DNA of 64,000 nucleotides from Metellina segmentata (lineage: Eukaryota; Arthropoda; Arachnida; Araneae; Tetragnathidae). The notes beneath the pieces are model-generated. The model saw nothing but the letters and a program-made list of their open reading frames with translations. It was not told the DNA's origin and ran no database searches. A program made the position numbers and the translations under genes. The DNA lies in assembly GCA_947359465.1 (NCBI GenBank), contig OX375878.1:86960377-87024376 (forward strand), written 5' to 3'. Below are positions 36,990 through 49,700 of this stretch, piece after piece (the first letter of the stretch is position 1; the number at the start of each line of letters is the position of its first letter).

Positions 36990-37690
36990 TCTTCGCGATT
37001 ATCACACTAACAATTAAATTAAACTCATTTTTTGCCGGACACTACTGCCTGTCTCTCTTTATTACTTCCTCTCCTGTTCCATCCTAAATCTTCCTTATTT
37101 TTTCCGAAGAAACCAGCCAGCAGCTGATGCCATGCACGTGCTAAGGTGTGTTCTTCCTGAAGTCGTCCAGATGCTTGCGCTCGTGCCCACATAATTTCCC
37201 CACCCCACGATCCTTAGGAGGGCTCTTTCACGAGATTTCTTTAAGGTGGAAGCGCCCTCTTAAAAGATCCCCTACCCCAAGGGGAGAGACCCCGAGGAAG
37301 TGGGGCCTAAATATATCGATAGATAGATATAAATAAAAAGGGGATATTTATATGGTTCGCTCTCAATGTGTCATTGGCTATATAACGCGATTAGGGATTC
37401 CGCCACAAAGAGAGGAGGAGGTAAATTTTAATGGGTGCGCCCCGACACATTTGCCTTCGGGAACAGGATAAGGGGTGTTTCTTCAGACAAAACCGATTTG
37501 TAAGTGTTATAAAAGTCGAAGTGAAAGATAAAGGGTGGGGAAATGTGATGGTAAATTGTGTGGTGGAGAGAGGGCTGGAAACAGGAAAGGTCCCGGAAAA
37601 GGCGCGTGGATATTAATGGGTTTCCTATGTGCTTAAGTATCCGGGTAGACGAAGACTTCAGGCTGCACGTGGCGCTTGTTTTACTGAGCT
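36990..37690. other. No gene seen; E-box-rich GC patch
   Basis: The stretch 37110-37150 has CAGCTG and CACGTG about 15 bp apart. The rest is mixed composition without features I can support. Confidence 0.35.
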
Positions 37691-37691
37691 T

Positions 37692-37970
37692 GGGGGCCGC
37701 GGTAGCCTGGTTGGAAGAGTAACGGATTAAAAATCGAACGGTTCCGAGTTCGAAACCCGGTCCAAAGGACCTAAGGAAGACCGTCGTTTGCAAGGGAACC
37801 GGTGAAACTTGAATCTGACGTTTCCTCAAATGTCCTCACATTGGCGTTGTGCGGAAGTTTGGAGAGTGGAGTGCCAGCTCAGGAGTTGACCTCGTCCTCT
37901 GATAGTGGTTCAAACTTGTGATGCTATCCTCGGATTTCTCTCTTAAGGATTGATCCCACTATCTCTCAAC
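37692..37970 (+). repeat. SINE with group A body and a different tRNA-like head
   Basis: The head GGGGCCGCGGTAGCCTGG with box B GAGTTCGAAACC differs from the copies at 32 and 46 kb. The body (AGTTTGGAGAGTGGAGTGCC, AGCTCAGG, TGGTTCAAA) is the same. This points to SINE families that share a central domain but have different promoters. Confidence 0.7.
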
Positions 37971-38054
37971 TATAATTCAAAAGTTTCATACAAGTTGGTT
38001 TAGTTTATCGCTGGAGAGACATTTTCTGTCGAACGAATGTAGGGGGCGGTAGTG

Positions 38055-38230
38055 TTTCTTCGGTGGAGGGGGTCAGTGAGTATGAACCACTGCGCTAGCA
38101 ACTTGTGAGTTGTAGGTGACGCAGGTTCGATTCTTGTCAGATTCGATTCCTCCCTGTATGCATTTCTCTTTCCTGTGGCAGGAAACCTTTCCTTGTGTAC
38201 CTATGTATCAGCATTACTTCATATTGAATG
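38055..38230 (+). repeat. tRNA-derived SINE, group B
   Basis: Head with TCAGTGAGTATGAACCACTG, CGCTAGCAACTTGTGAGTTG and box B GCAGGTTCGATTC; the body starts TCCTCCCTGTATGCATTTCTC. Its 3' portion runs directly into the tandem array that follows. Confidence 0.7.
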
Positions 38231-38912
38231 TCTTGTTTCTGGTGCAGCATGGCGAAATATTGCCCTTTGCGCTGTAAAAAAAAATCCAGCATTCGGTGGC
38301 GGAAAGTATTTTTTATACGGATTCGAAGGTGGCATCCCTTGACTTGTTTTTCGAATAAGTTGTTTGGGTTTTCTGTCAATTATATTTACACAGGAAAACT
38401 TTCCTTGTGTACCTATCTACCTACCCTGCAGCATGGCCAAATATTGCCTTTTGCGCTGTAAATAAATCCAGCATTCGGTGGCGGAAGATATTTCCTATAC
38501 GGATTCCGAAGGTGGCATCCCTTGACTTGTTTTTCGAATAAGTTGTTTGGGTTTTCTGTCAATTATATTTACACAGGAAAACTTTCCTTGTGTACCTATC
38601 TACCTACCCTGCAGCATGGCCAAATATTGCCTTTTGCGCTGTAAATAAATCCAGCATTCGGAGGCGGAAGGTATTTCCTATTCGGATTCCGAAGGTGGCA
38701 TCCCTTTACTTGTTTTTCGAATAAGTTGTTTGGGTTTTATGTCGGTTATATTTATACAGGAAAACTTTCCTTGTGTACCTACCCTGCAGCATGGCCAAAT
38801 ATTGCCTTTTGCGCTGTAAAAAAAAACCAGCATTCGGTGGCAGAAGGTATTCCTATACGGATTCTGAAGGTGGCATCCCTTGACTTGTTTTTCGAATAAG
38901 TTGTTTGGGTTT
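38182..38912 (+). repeat. Tandem array of about 183-bp units derived from a SINE 3' part
   Basis: Four units, anchored by GCAGCATGGCCAAATATTGCC at 38244 (GGCG variant), 38428, 38611 and 38786. Each contains CTTTCCTTGTGTACCTA, CAGCATTCGG, GGTGGCATCCCTT and TTTTTCGAATAAGTTGTTTG. Spacings are 184, 183 and 175 bp. The first unit is continuous with the group B SINE, whose 3' segment resembles the unit. Confidence 0.85.
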
Positions 38913-38919
38913 CCCAAGA

Positions 38920-39060
38920 CAAACAGCATCGATTAATGGCCACACACACAAAGAAAATTTTTACTGTCACATAAGAGAAAAACACCCACGGAGGAATAGA
39001 AACTGCACGACCTAAACCTCGTACATTGCTGAAACTGTAAGCAAACCCTCTGAGCCAAGT
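38920..39060 (-). repeat. SINE group B fragment, inverted at the array end
   Basis: Minus strand: a head-like TCAGAGGGTTTGCTTACAG and TCGTGCAGTTTCTATTCCTC (box B degenerate). It is oriented opposite to the copy at 38.05 kb, so the array sits between convergent SINE pieces. Confidence 0.5.
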
Positions 39061-42000
39061 ATTTCGTATTTCAAATGGGACTTCGGCACCTCACCTATAA
39101 AAATTACGAAGAAATTAAGTGATGGGAGGAGATAGCCGACACCTAAAGCTTGTGGTCATTCAATTTTGTATCCGTTCAGTCATCCAGGGATAGCACATAG
39201 CGTTGCCGAAAAAATATGGATTTGCACAGAATTATTTCCCATTTATCGTATACTTAAATAAACGGGTTTTAAATATGCTTTATCGTTGATTCTCTCTGTT
39301 ATCCTTGCGAGGTATTTACTCCTATTAAGTATGTTGGAATGCCTAATTTATTGATGGTTATTTGTACTTCGTATACAAAATTCAGTTTTGTGGATTACTT
39401 GAGAATAAAATCAATCTTCCTACTTTAATGATTGACTTTGCTCAAATGTAAAGAGTTCAATTTTCAACATGAAAACGAATATCGATTTCAGTTGAAAGGA
39501 AAGACAAGCATATCCCATTTCTGTTATACAACTTCAGGTTTTGTCCTTTATTTTCAAAAATTTGGTTTTGAATTGTGTTATGCAGTAAAGGTTCAGTAAT
39601 TTCTCGAATGAACTGAAATGGGACGGCGGTCAACTTTGATCATATCGAACACAGAGAAGTAGAATTCGTAATCTGAGGTTTAGGATGCACAACACACAAG
39701 CCGCTGTGCCATTAAAATCTCTTTACTTTCCACGACAAGGGGGTGTTATGAAAAAAAAATAACCCGAAATTCCAGGAACGAAAAACAGAATCAAAGAACG
39801 CACCCTACATGGCCATCAAACGCTTTTGGTGGTCCCAAGTCTAAAGGAAAAGTGGCGTTTCTTTTTGTCGAGGATATAAAACCGATATTCATGGAACTCA
39901 GAGGAAGAAAAAGGTATATATTTGTGAAGTAAAGAACCATTTGAAGGAGGGGCAGAGTGGTATCGTAGTCGGTGATATTACCGTAGAAAATGAAGTCGAA
40001 GTTAAGAGAAGGTTTGGAGCATTTTTCATGGAATTGATTCCCAGGCCTGATGTTTATAGTCTTTGATTAACTTTCACTGAGCGTTATTTAAAAGAAAAAG
40101 ATAGACTGTGTGGGGTTTCGTGTACTCTCACCAGTCTGTCTGCTGTTTAATAATGCGGTTTAAACCTCGCCGCTTTCGAAGAAAGCTATTCCTAGTCGCG
40201 TTCTGTTCACACGCCTGATTCGCATCATTACGGGACTGATTCGCATTGCCTGTGGAACTGTGAGAATACACCTATTGGTTTTAACTACTCAACTTGGAAA
40301 CGATCATAGCCATTTTGTGGAACTGAAACTGGTTCTTAGTATGGTTTGTGAGAAAATGTATTACCGAAACCATTTGTAAGGAAAGTGTGGGTTTTAGCCT
40401 GGGAATGGGTAGAGTGACTCATACTGTTTAATGTTACTTCCCCTGTCATAATAGTATTTTTATAATTTTCAATTTTCGAAAAGCTTTCAATTTATACTCG
40501 TGAAATGGAATTTAATTTTGATAACATTTTAATGTTTTCCATTTTCAACATTCAGGATAATTTAATTTAGTTTGTAAGAGTGTTTTTAGGTATCTGTAAT
40601 CCCATGTAACCTTGTAGTTATGCAATGTTCTAAAAATCAATTTTTATCCAAATAGCGATTTGTATTATTAATGGAACATTTATCCATTGATTCCGTTATA
40701 TATTCTATCAACTTTTATATTATTCGAAAAAATGATTCAATTTGCTTACATCTAGTTTAAATCATTTTGAAAGAAGAACGAATAAAGAACACAGCAAAAA
40801 TTCCTAATAAAGAATGACAACCAACTATTTAAACTATTTCATTATTATGCTAATTTGTTTATTATGAATAGAAAAGTCTTAAATTTGAACTATTTCAAAA
40901 TCTTCACATAATGGAATGCAAAGTAAATGTCTTTAGTGCATACAATAATTCTTTAAGAAAAATCCTTAATACAAATTTAAAATATGAAAAGAGAGTAAAT
41001 GAAGAAAACTAAAGGCATAAACAGAACATGCTAAGCATCTAAAAAGGACTTACTCAAAAGCCTTTTCTACTGAATACTCTGAAGAAGTTCAAAAGAAAAG
41101 AAGGTTTAATCATTATCTATTTACTATTAGATTACTAATTATCAGCAAAAATTGCTAGACAAAAATTGTAATCAGCAAAACAATATATTTCATTGAGGAA
41201 TAATTTAACTTTCCATAATAACTGTTGCCAGTTTTACTAGCAGAAAAAAGTATAACTTCTACAATAATTCGGTTACATTTTCATAAATTTTTATATTTTA
41301 TCCAATAACATATTTTTCTCAAATAAATGTAAAACATACGTACAAATAATTTATAAAAAATTCCATCTGCGCGACAGCTTCAATTAAATCTCAATTTGTA
41401 ATTCAAAGGAATACAAAGTTAAGAATTACTCTGTTTGAAATATACCCATTTATAAAAATTTTACTTTAAACGTTGAATTATAGTTTAGGATAATAAATAA
41501 TATTTTGAAGTTGAAAATTAAATTTATAAGACATAATATTAAAAAGTAGTCTGCAACCGCATAAAATGGAATTTGTTTCTTGTATATTTATCGTAGTATT
41601 CCGAGCTTTTATTACTGTTTTATATGGATGACTGATATAAACTCAGCGTGTTCGAGACTAACAAAAGTCGTCTGCCTATGAAATTAAACACAGAAGCTTC
41701 TATTAATTTATAATCAAGTCATGGATTGTCTTACGTATATGAAATCTGTTGGTGCTTTATTTTAGAATAGTATATAATGTGTTGGAATATATATTTGTGT
41801 TTGCTGTAGAACAAAACTCAAGATGTAAGTATTACTCCTTAATATATCATTTTTAAGGTGTTGTGGTAACTTTTTTTAATGTCGCTCTTCTGTTATCAAA
41901 AGTGAGTCACAATTAGAAATTTAGCTTCAATCAAAGCATAAAAGACTCCGATAAAAGATCACAAAAAATGCACAAAAAACGAAAACATTATGAAACTGAA

Positions 42001-43573
42001 TTAGTTTTAAAACATGGTAATAATTTTTAAGAATTTTTCTTGGCATTTAGAGTTAGATTTTGGTAAAAGAATCACCCCTAAAATTACACGTTATTATTGA
42101 AATAGTTAGTTAGAATCAGTAATACTTTTGTAGATTATTATAATAATTGTTATTACACAACTTAATTAAGCTGTCTACTCATTAATTCATTATCATACGA
42201 GGTTCTATACTTAAACACAGTTAATCTCACCATGAGTTCCATATTCATCTTGCAATTTTTGTGTTGTTCATGAATACAATATAGAACAAAAAGGAAACAT
42301 GGGACTGATCATCTCAAGAACCCGGAATGTCCCACTAAATGTAATTTCCATATATCGCTGGAAACATCAGATTCAACTGTGACTATCATCGAAACGTTAA
42401 ATAGTGAGACTTAGAGCTACAGGATTAATATGTGTAATTCCATGAGATTATGTTTGTCAAGAAAATTAAAGGTGTATTTTGTATTGTTTTTAACATTTAA
42501 AATACTTCGATAAGACTCGAGCCCTGTGCGCTCATTGTCAAAGTACGTACTTGGTTCATAGACAAGATCTTTTTCTCACCTTGACCATGCTACACAGACA
42601 GAAATTTAGCACAGATGGATTCTCCTCTTGAAATTCCTTCATTCCTTTTAAATCTATTAAGCTAACTTCGCAGCTTTTATTTTTGTGAAATCAATGCCTT
42701 TTGGGGTGTGTCCCTGAGCCCTCCCGCTGAATATATCCTGGTACGTGGTACTGTCAAGAAATTTAGACAATAAGCTTTACAAAAAGCAGAAGCTTTACAG
42801 TGTTCCAGGAGTCCAGAGAAAGGATGTTATATGTTTAGGTATTATATTCATCCTCGAAGTCTATTTGGGGATTGAAATTCCCCAGACAAAAATACAGCAC
42901 ACGCGCATTAAGTGGTATAAATCCCGATATTAATTCAATCAAAATATATGAGTGTACTAAGATGGGGGCTAATTGCCTCTCGTCAGTCTTCCATAAAGGA
43001 GTATTCCAACTTAGCGGATGAGTATGACATTTGAACAACTTGGGCAGAATAGTGAGGTATTGATACAAGGTTTGAAGGACTGCAAGGAGTTTACACCTTT
43101 CATAAAATAAAGGCACCAGGTTTTACTCATGTGAATCAGAAACGAAAGTTATGTTTTACTAATTTTCTGAATTGGGAGAGCTTATGCAATTTGTTGGTTA
43201 CTTTTTAATTTATTTCACTTTTGTACTTGTAATATTTTATTGCACGAGTACCGTTTCTCTAACCACATTCCTAGAATTGATTTATGATGTATTCACAAGT
43301 ATATTAGTTAAATGCTATCAATTTTTTATCTTTTCCGACATCTCTATTCTCTCCGATATCGCAAAGTGGAGTAGAAGAGATTGATTAACAAAGTGAGTGA
43401 TGACACACACTATACTGTTCAAAGATAAACATACTTAAACATCAGTTTTTCCTCGTATTTATTTTGGTCCTGGTGAAGTTATGTTCCGCCGAAATAGCTG
43501 CAAACCAGTTTTATCTTGTTTTATAATCTTTATTAGTCATCTTTTTAGGCTTTTACAATATTGACAATATTAC
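39061..43573. other. 4.5 kb AT-rich DNA, nothing recognised
   Basis: No repeat unit, RNA gene, domain-bearing frame or long inverted repeat seen on either strand. The two longest frames (42745-42933 plus, 42835-43116 minus) overlap and look random. Confidence 0.45.
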
Positions 43574-43577
43574 TTAA

Positions 43578-44020
43578 CCCTCTGACCATCTCGAGATTTG
43601 CGAACGAATAGTGTAGTGTTGTTTTTACCCCACAACTCACTTAATGACTAAATAACCACATCCTTAAACCTTTAGAAAGATTCCATTGGTCTTTTCCGGA
43701 GAGTATAATACTTTGAAACGATTTCATTGACCTATTTTGTAGAATGGAATCATTTGGAAAGACTTTATGTCCTTTCCTTCGATTAGAATCCTTTTGAAAT
43801 ATTCTATTGCTCCTTGCCTGATTATGGAATCCCTTGGAAATATTCTATTGGCCCTTTGCTAGGATAGAAAATCCTTTGGACATATTCTACTGCTCATTTC
43901 CTTATAAAAGAATCTTTTGGCAAGTTTGCATTGGTCAAGAAGATCAAAATTTTGGTAGAAGTCATACAAGGAAGACTACAAGTAGCAATGTAGAATAACG
44001 CGTGTGAACCCATCAGAGGG
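43578..44020. mobile_element. TTAA-flanked piggyBac-like MITE, 443 bp
   Basis: The element starts CCCTCTGA and ends TCAGAGGG, 8-bp perfect terminal inverted repeats. It is flanked by TTAA on both sides (43574-43577 and 44021-44024). CCC termini with a TTAA duplication are diagnostic of piggyBac-type transposition (known). No transposase is present. The interior holds about six degenerate 41-bp tandem units (about 43678-43925) built on ATTCTATTG and GAATCCTTTGGAAAT. Confidence 0.75.
43678..43925. repeat. 41-bp minisatellite inside the MITE
   Basis: About six diverged copies; the clearest consecutive ones read ATTCTATTGCTCC...CCCTTGGAAAT and ATTCTATTGGCCC...CCTTTGGACAT. Confidence 0.75.
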
Positions 44021-44024
44021 TTAA

Positions 44025-46500
44025 GCTTCTATTTTGGAGACCGGATGTAAACATAAAAATAATGCCCGTACCTAAATTGCTTAGAAATCCTACAATAAGA
44101 CTAAACCGCGAAAATGAAACAAATCTGCTTAAAATCCTTTCCAAATAAAGATGAAACTTATTCTCTTACGCTTCGAATTCGCATTCTTCCACACTCGTAC
44201 CGAAGAAATGCCACCGTCTTCTACATATGGCATCCAGGTGATCTGAATGGCTTACTCTCGTGGGAATGTAGAACATCAAAATTCTAGTTTTTTACTCTCA
44301 ACATTCCACTGAAATTGTATCTACTGGGATCACTTCACTCCGTGTATTGTGCACCTGGATTTTAAAATTAGGGGAGGGGGTATTACGGATAAAGAGCTCC
44401 ACCGGGAGAAGGAAGAAAAAATGGTTGATCTCAGTTCGAGGGAAAAATTTTTCATCTGTTTCGGGCACCTGCAATATCGTTCATTAACCCATAGACGAGT
44501 ACCCTTAAGATCCTGTCCCATCATAGTTCAGAATGCTCGACTTTTCTTTCGACTAAAACTATTAATTATCAACCATCTACATTAAAATATTTATGAAATT
44601 AAAAGGAAAAGTTCTTATGATGAATTTCTTCAATGGGTAAGTAATAATTCATGAGTTTGAACTCCTGCAATTACGCTCTTTCATTGAATCGTTGTTTTAA
44701 AAACGCTGTCGTTTTTTACGTAAAATATGAACAATAATCACAAGCAGTTTCGCTACCTTTTTTGCAATTTAAAAAAGGCATTATATATGTGGATGTGTTT
44801 AATCCGAACTATAATCTTCCTTATATCATTTTTGGGACATCGGTGACGATATTATTTGGTCTCAAATACAATTTTACTTTTCTTCCACTCACTTTCTTTG
44901 AGACGCGTGTAATAATATTTAAAGTAATGGTTTTATCGTTATAATATCAGTTATGATAAATGAATAAAACCAAAGATAAAAATAGACTTATTGGTGCGTA
45001 TATTTAGTTTATGAATTAATATCCCTAATTGGTGTTTGATACAATAATTTAGTCAGCACTCTGACACATGTCATATTCATGAATGATTGATATTTAAAAT
45101 CATTATTGACTAAATAAAATCGTCAATTTTCCATACAATATAAGCCATAAAAATTGCTTCAGTATGCAAAATAAATATTTATTCTGCTTATTTATACTAA
45201 CTTAAGTTATTTATTTGTTTATTCATACTGTCATACATAAATATTCCATTTGAAATTCTAAAAACTTGAAAATAGCAAAGAAATCTCTAAGCCTGATAGT
45301 AAACTATTTGCAATCTTAATAAATTGGAAATTGGTTGATTTTTAAACAACTCTTGACAGAAAAGGTTAGTTTAATAAAAAGGATTTTACGTGTAATGTAA
45401 AAAAATTAAACTAATTGAATTAGCGAATTAGATCTAGTATCAATGAGTGACGATAAAGAAATTTCTATAATTCTTTTTATAGTTCAAGGCGTGCGTTAAA
45501 ATTTCTAAAAATTGGGTTCAAATTGTCGTTTTTGCTATTTTCCAGTGCCATAGCAAATTAAAACTTCCATAATTTCTTTATATGATATGGCTTACTTAAA
45601 AACAACAATGCACAAATATGTTCCATTATAATTGGGTTTTATATATAAATTATTGATTTCCCTTTCCGGTTTTTCAAATAATGAAGAGGACATGACACCC
45701 GCCGTTTACAAAACAGGAAACTTAAGGCGTCTTGTGCAAAACACATGGTCAACAACGCTCACTCTCCAGATAGCATTTCCGTACACTTTGCAAGCAGCAC
45801 CATCTCCTCCATAGTTCCCAAAAACATAAACACAGGTGCCTACGAGAAAATATGCATTGAGAGAAGTTCCGAGACTTCTGCGTTTTCACTTCTGCAGTGG
45901 TGCAGCGAATCCAGGTGCCTGACACTAAAAAAAAGTTCCATAGGCGCGCAGGAATTTCTCACTAAATGATTTCCCACGAAAGGTAGTTCCCGGGCACCTG
46001 GGTGCCGGTACCTATGGTGCCTTTTTCCTGTTTTTCCCGGACTTGTCCATGGGAGACAGTTTCCTTAAGCGCAATCGTTTAAGCATCTGCCTGTGTTAAG
46101 AGTTTCTCGTGGGATATGTTTGTGTTGCGGAAATACAGGAATACTCAAGCCGACGTAAACGCATCGGCTGTATACGGGGGCATCGGTTTGAAATTAATGT
46201 CAAAGTTCATACTACGCAGATTTTTTCGCGATTTAAGATAAGAGACAATAGAGGTTTAGAAAAAAAATGTAATATTTAATATTTTTTTATGTAAAAGTAA
46301 AAACAAAATTTGATAATGTCACCACCAAATAAATTTGAAATCCATTTTCTTGAGAATTTGTAACGTTTCAGTTTTCTGGAACTTTAATGTATTAACTTTT
46401 AATATTAACTTATTTTTCAAAGGTAATATAATCAAAGAAGTGGACGACTCATGCTAATTTTTAAAAGTATTTCAGATTGTATTAGAAAAAGTTATAAATG
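44025..46500. other. AT-rich DNA with two E-box/Su(H) clusters
   Basis: No gene seen. CGTGGGAA (44259-44266) lies 20 bp from CAGGTG (44235-44240). CAGGTG at 45833-45838 and 45912-45917, CACCTG at 45995-46000 and TTCCCACG at 45971-45978 form a second group. Confidence 0.4.
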
Positions 46501-46514
46501 TTAAGTGTCTTATT

Positions 46515-46780
46515 AGGCCGACCAACCGGTATAGTGGTTAAGGTGTTAGCCTCTAGATCGGAAGGTCACCGGTTCGAATCCGGGTTCGGGCATGGATGTT
46601 TGTAAGCGTATACCAGCTCAGGTGTTGCTTCGTCATCTGAACATGGTTCAAAATTACGAAGTATAAATTGTTAGGTGCAATGATGGTCCTCCCACTAGGT
46701 GCTCCTTCACAAGTGGCCATCACTTCCGGCCTTGTAGTGGCCAATGACTTAGGTCAAAGTTGCCCGCCATTAGAAAAAAA
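46515..46780 (+). repeat. tRNA-derived SINE, group A, with target-site duplication and poly(A)
   Basis: The head contains GTATAGTGGTTAAGGTG (box A) and GGTTCGAATCC (box B). The body has a deletion before CAGCTCAGGTG. It ends in an A run and is flanked by AAGTGTCTTATT (46503-46514) and AAGTATCTTATT (46781-46792). Its 3' tail differs from the copy at 32.4 kb. Confidence 0.88.
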
Positions 46781-46792
46781 AAGTATCTTATT

Positions 46793-49700
46793 GTAATAGT
46801 GAATATGTAGTATATAAGATGAGTAGTAATAAATAAGTAACATGACATAAGTAGTAATTTAAAGTGCTCGGCACTCATCTTGTCGCTGTATTTGAAGATA
46901 GGTGAGTAGTCAGTTCAGAGTAGTGATGACGTGTCCGTCAAATTAGCGACACCTTTATCTATTTATCACCTTTATTTATCACCTTTATTTATTGAGAAAA
47001 AGAATCTCATGAAAATTTTTCGCTTTCCCAGAGGGTCTTTAAAAGGCTCCTGATGAAAATATCTACCTATTTAAAATATAAAAACTTATTTATAGAACAG
47101 CTTAATGAAAAAAAAAAATTAACCTTGAAAACTATGTAATTTTAAACAAAAAAGAACCTAAAAATTAATTACTTTGGATTACCTTGAAACTTCGGGATTT
47201 AATGGTTCGGCAGATTTTACTAGACCACATATCTGTAAAAAAATGTAATTTCAGATAAAAGTAAGTTTAGAGATGAGCGTTAGTCAATAGCGAAAGAAGT
47301 TGGTTTATTTTTGTTCTAAGCTAAAATATGAAACATTAAATTACTAATTATTTAAAACATTTTCTTTAAATTACTTTGCTACATAAAGCTTTATAAAATT
47401 TAATAGTTAAATATTAAGGGATTTTTTTCCATTTGTAAGGATTTTATTGGATTTAAAGATTATAATATTTAAGAATAATTTTAAAACTGTTTAACAATTT
47501 TAACATTGCTCTATAATTATTTTCTAAGAATTATTAAGCAAGCATTTTTTATGTTTTGAGCATAAAATGTAATGTAAAAGCATATAAATAACGCGTGTTA
47601 ATGGTTAAGGTACTTTTTAAAATTATTTTTATACACACGAAATATTTATTTTTCGTAAGATAAAGATGTTTCAAATGGGCATAAATTATGACTTAATCAA
47701 AATACAACCTTAACCTTGGACAGAAATGAGCTAGTTTTAAAAGAAATTGATAACTTGTATTTTTTCCAAATTTTAGTAAATACTGCTTAAGTGCTCGGTT
47801 AGATATCACACTTGATTTGACAATTTTATGAACGCTAATTTCGAGCACCTTATAAAAAAATCCTTTGCACACTCAATCTGAGAACAGAGACAAAATACAT
47901 CTCTGTATGAAGACAATCTCACACACAGCTTCTCTTCGAACCTGACGTTCCCGAAACTCGAAAAGCCACATGGTGTGTCACCATTCTAAAGCATAAAAAA
48001 AGAAAAACTAAAAAAGTTTACTCGAACTTGTCTCTCTTCGAGATGAAATATTAATGACAAGAGATTAAATAAAATAAGACGAGAAAAAAAATAATAGCAC
48101 TGCTTCGGAGGCCAGAACGAGATCTAAGAAATAAGTAACAAAAAATTATAAAAATGAAGAAAACGAAGAAGAAATGGAACCTTCTGCTCGTACAGAAGGC
48201 CCCTTTACTGCGAGGTGTTTGTCAACAGGTGGAGAATTAACAGATGCAGATTTCACAGCTGCTTACTCCTACCCCTCTTCCCCTCCCCTCCGATTGCCTT
48301 TGGTAATCTATAATACATGGCACGCGCCGAACACTGTTTATAAGTGATAAGAAGAGCTCTTTATCCTTTTTTTTATAAGAAGCTAATAATTGAGTACCGG
48401 ACCAGATGGAGCTCAGCGATTACGTAAACTATCGACATGGCCAGCGTGGTAGGTTTATTCTGCACTCTGTGGAGATATCAAAAAGTGGTTCTCTCTTTTA
48501 TGGGGAGAATACAATATTTTCTGTATGTTTGTTTACGGATTTGCATATACATCCTGTAGCTGCGTAGTGTCTCCTTTCGGCTGCGATTTACGTTTCGGAT
48601 TTTGACATTTGGCAGTGGAGGGAACTGAGATTTGGTGGAAAATTACGCGTTCTTGGGCTTTATTTTTTGAAGCCAAACATCTTTGTCCTTTTCTCTTTGT
48701 TATTTTTTCCCCTTCTTTCTTTAATGTTCTAAATGTGGTTGAGTTAATTTTTTTTTGCATACTGGCCAGTAACTAAGCCAAAAAATTACAAGGGTAAAAA
48801 AATTACAAAAATTACAAAATTACAAAAGCTGAAAGTACAAAAACTAATTTATACGGTATATTCCGAAGTCAGCAATTTTTTTATTATGTTATTGCATAAT
48901 TGAATTTAACGTTTATATTTCTGCTGTTTAACAAGAAAATTAAAGTAATTTGAATCGAGCACACATAGATTTATAAATAGCATAACAATAACGTTGTGCT
49001 ATTCCTTGTGCTGTGAGAATTTTTTTAGTTAGATTTCTTCCGACCACTCACCTCTCCGGAATTTGGTACTATAGGGAGCCAACTGACTGCTATTTATTTA
49101 TGTAGGAGGTTGGTAGGCTACCTTAAAAATACTACGACTGAAACAATCACCACCATCCATGCGCCTACAAATCAGGATCAGGATCTGCTGGATGTCACAG
49201 ACAAACTCTATGACCACTTTACCAGAAATATTAATATTAAATCCACAGTTTATTGTAAGTGTGAACATATTATATGAAGTCAAATTCCCTAAACTACCAA
49301 GAGAATGGAACTAAACTATTCTAAGTAAATCCATATAGATTATACACGTCAAATGTCTATGCCAATTTCGGATATTTGCGTATCTCTGTATCGAAGTGGT
49401 CGCAGCCATTATTTTAAAGGTATCATAATACAACTTAGATTCTATTATATTGCCTCTTAGAGTTACTGTTAGGATACATTTTAACATCATTTCGAGGTTT
49501 AGCTTAATTCCAGAGTAACGTGGGAAAAAAAGGAAGAATTAGTTTCCAAAATTTTTTTGGAGGAACCTTTTTGAGATGTTTGAACTGCGAAAGAATGAAA
49601 ACCCTCTATAAAATGAAATCAAACCTTGTAAAACCAACTTATATTTATACTAGCAATATATCTGACTTTACTTGATTTCAATTGGTAAACACTGGATGGA

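Noticed and set aside
46517..46592. Functional tRNA gene with good box A and box B
   Set aside because: The tRNA-like head is joined to a SINE body, ends in an A run and is flanked by a target-site duplication; the cloverleaf pairing is poor.
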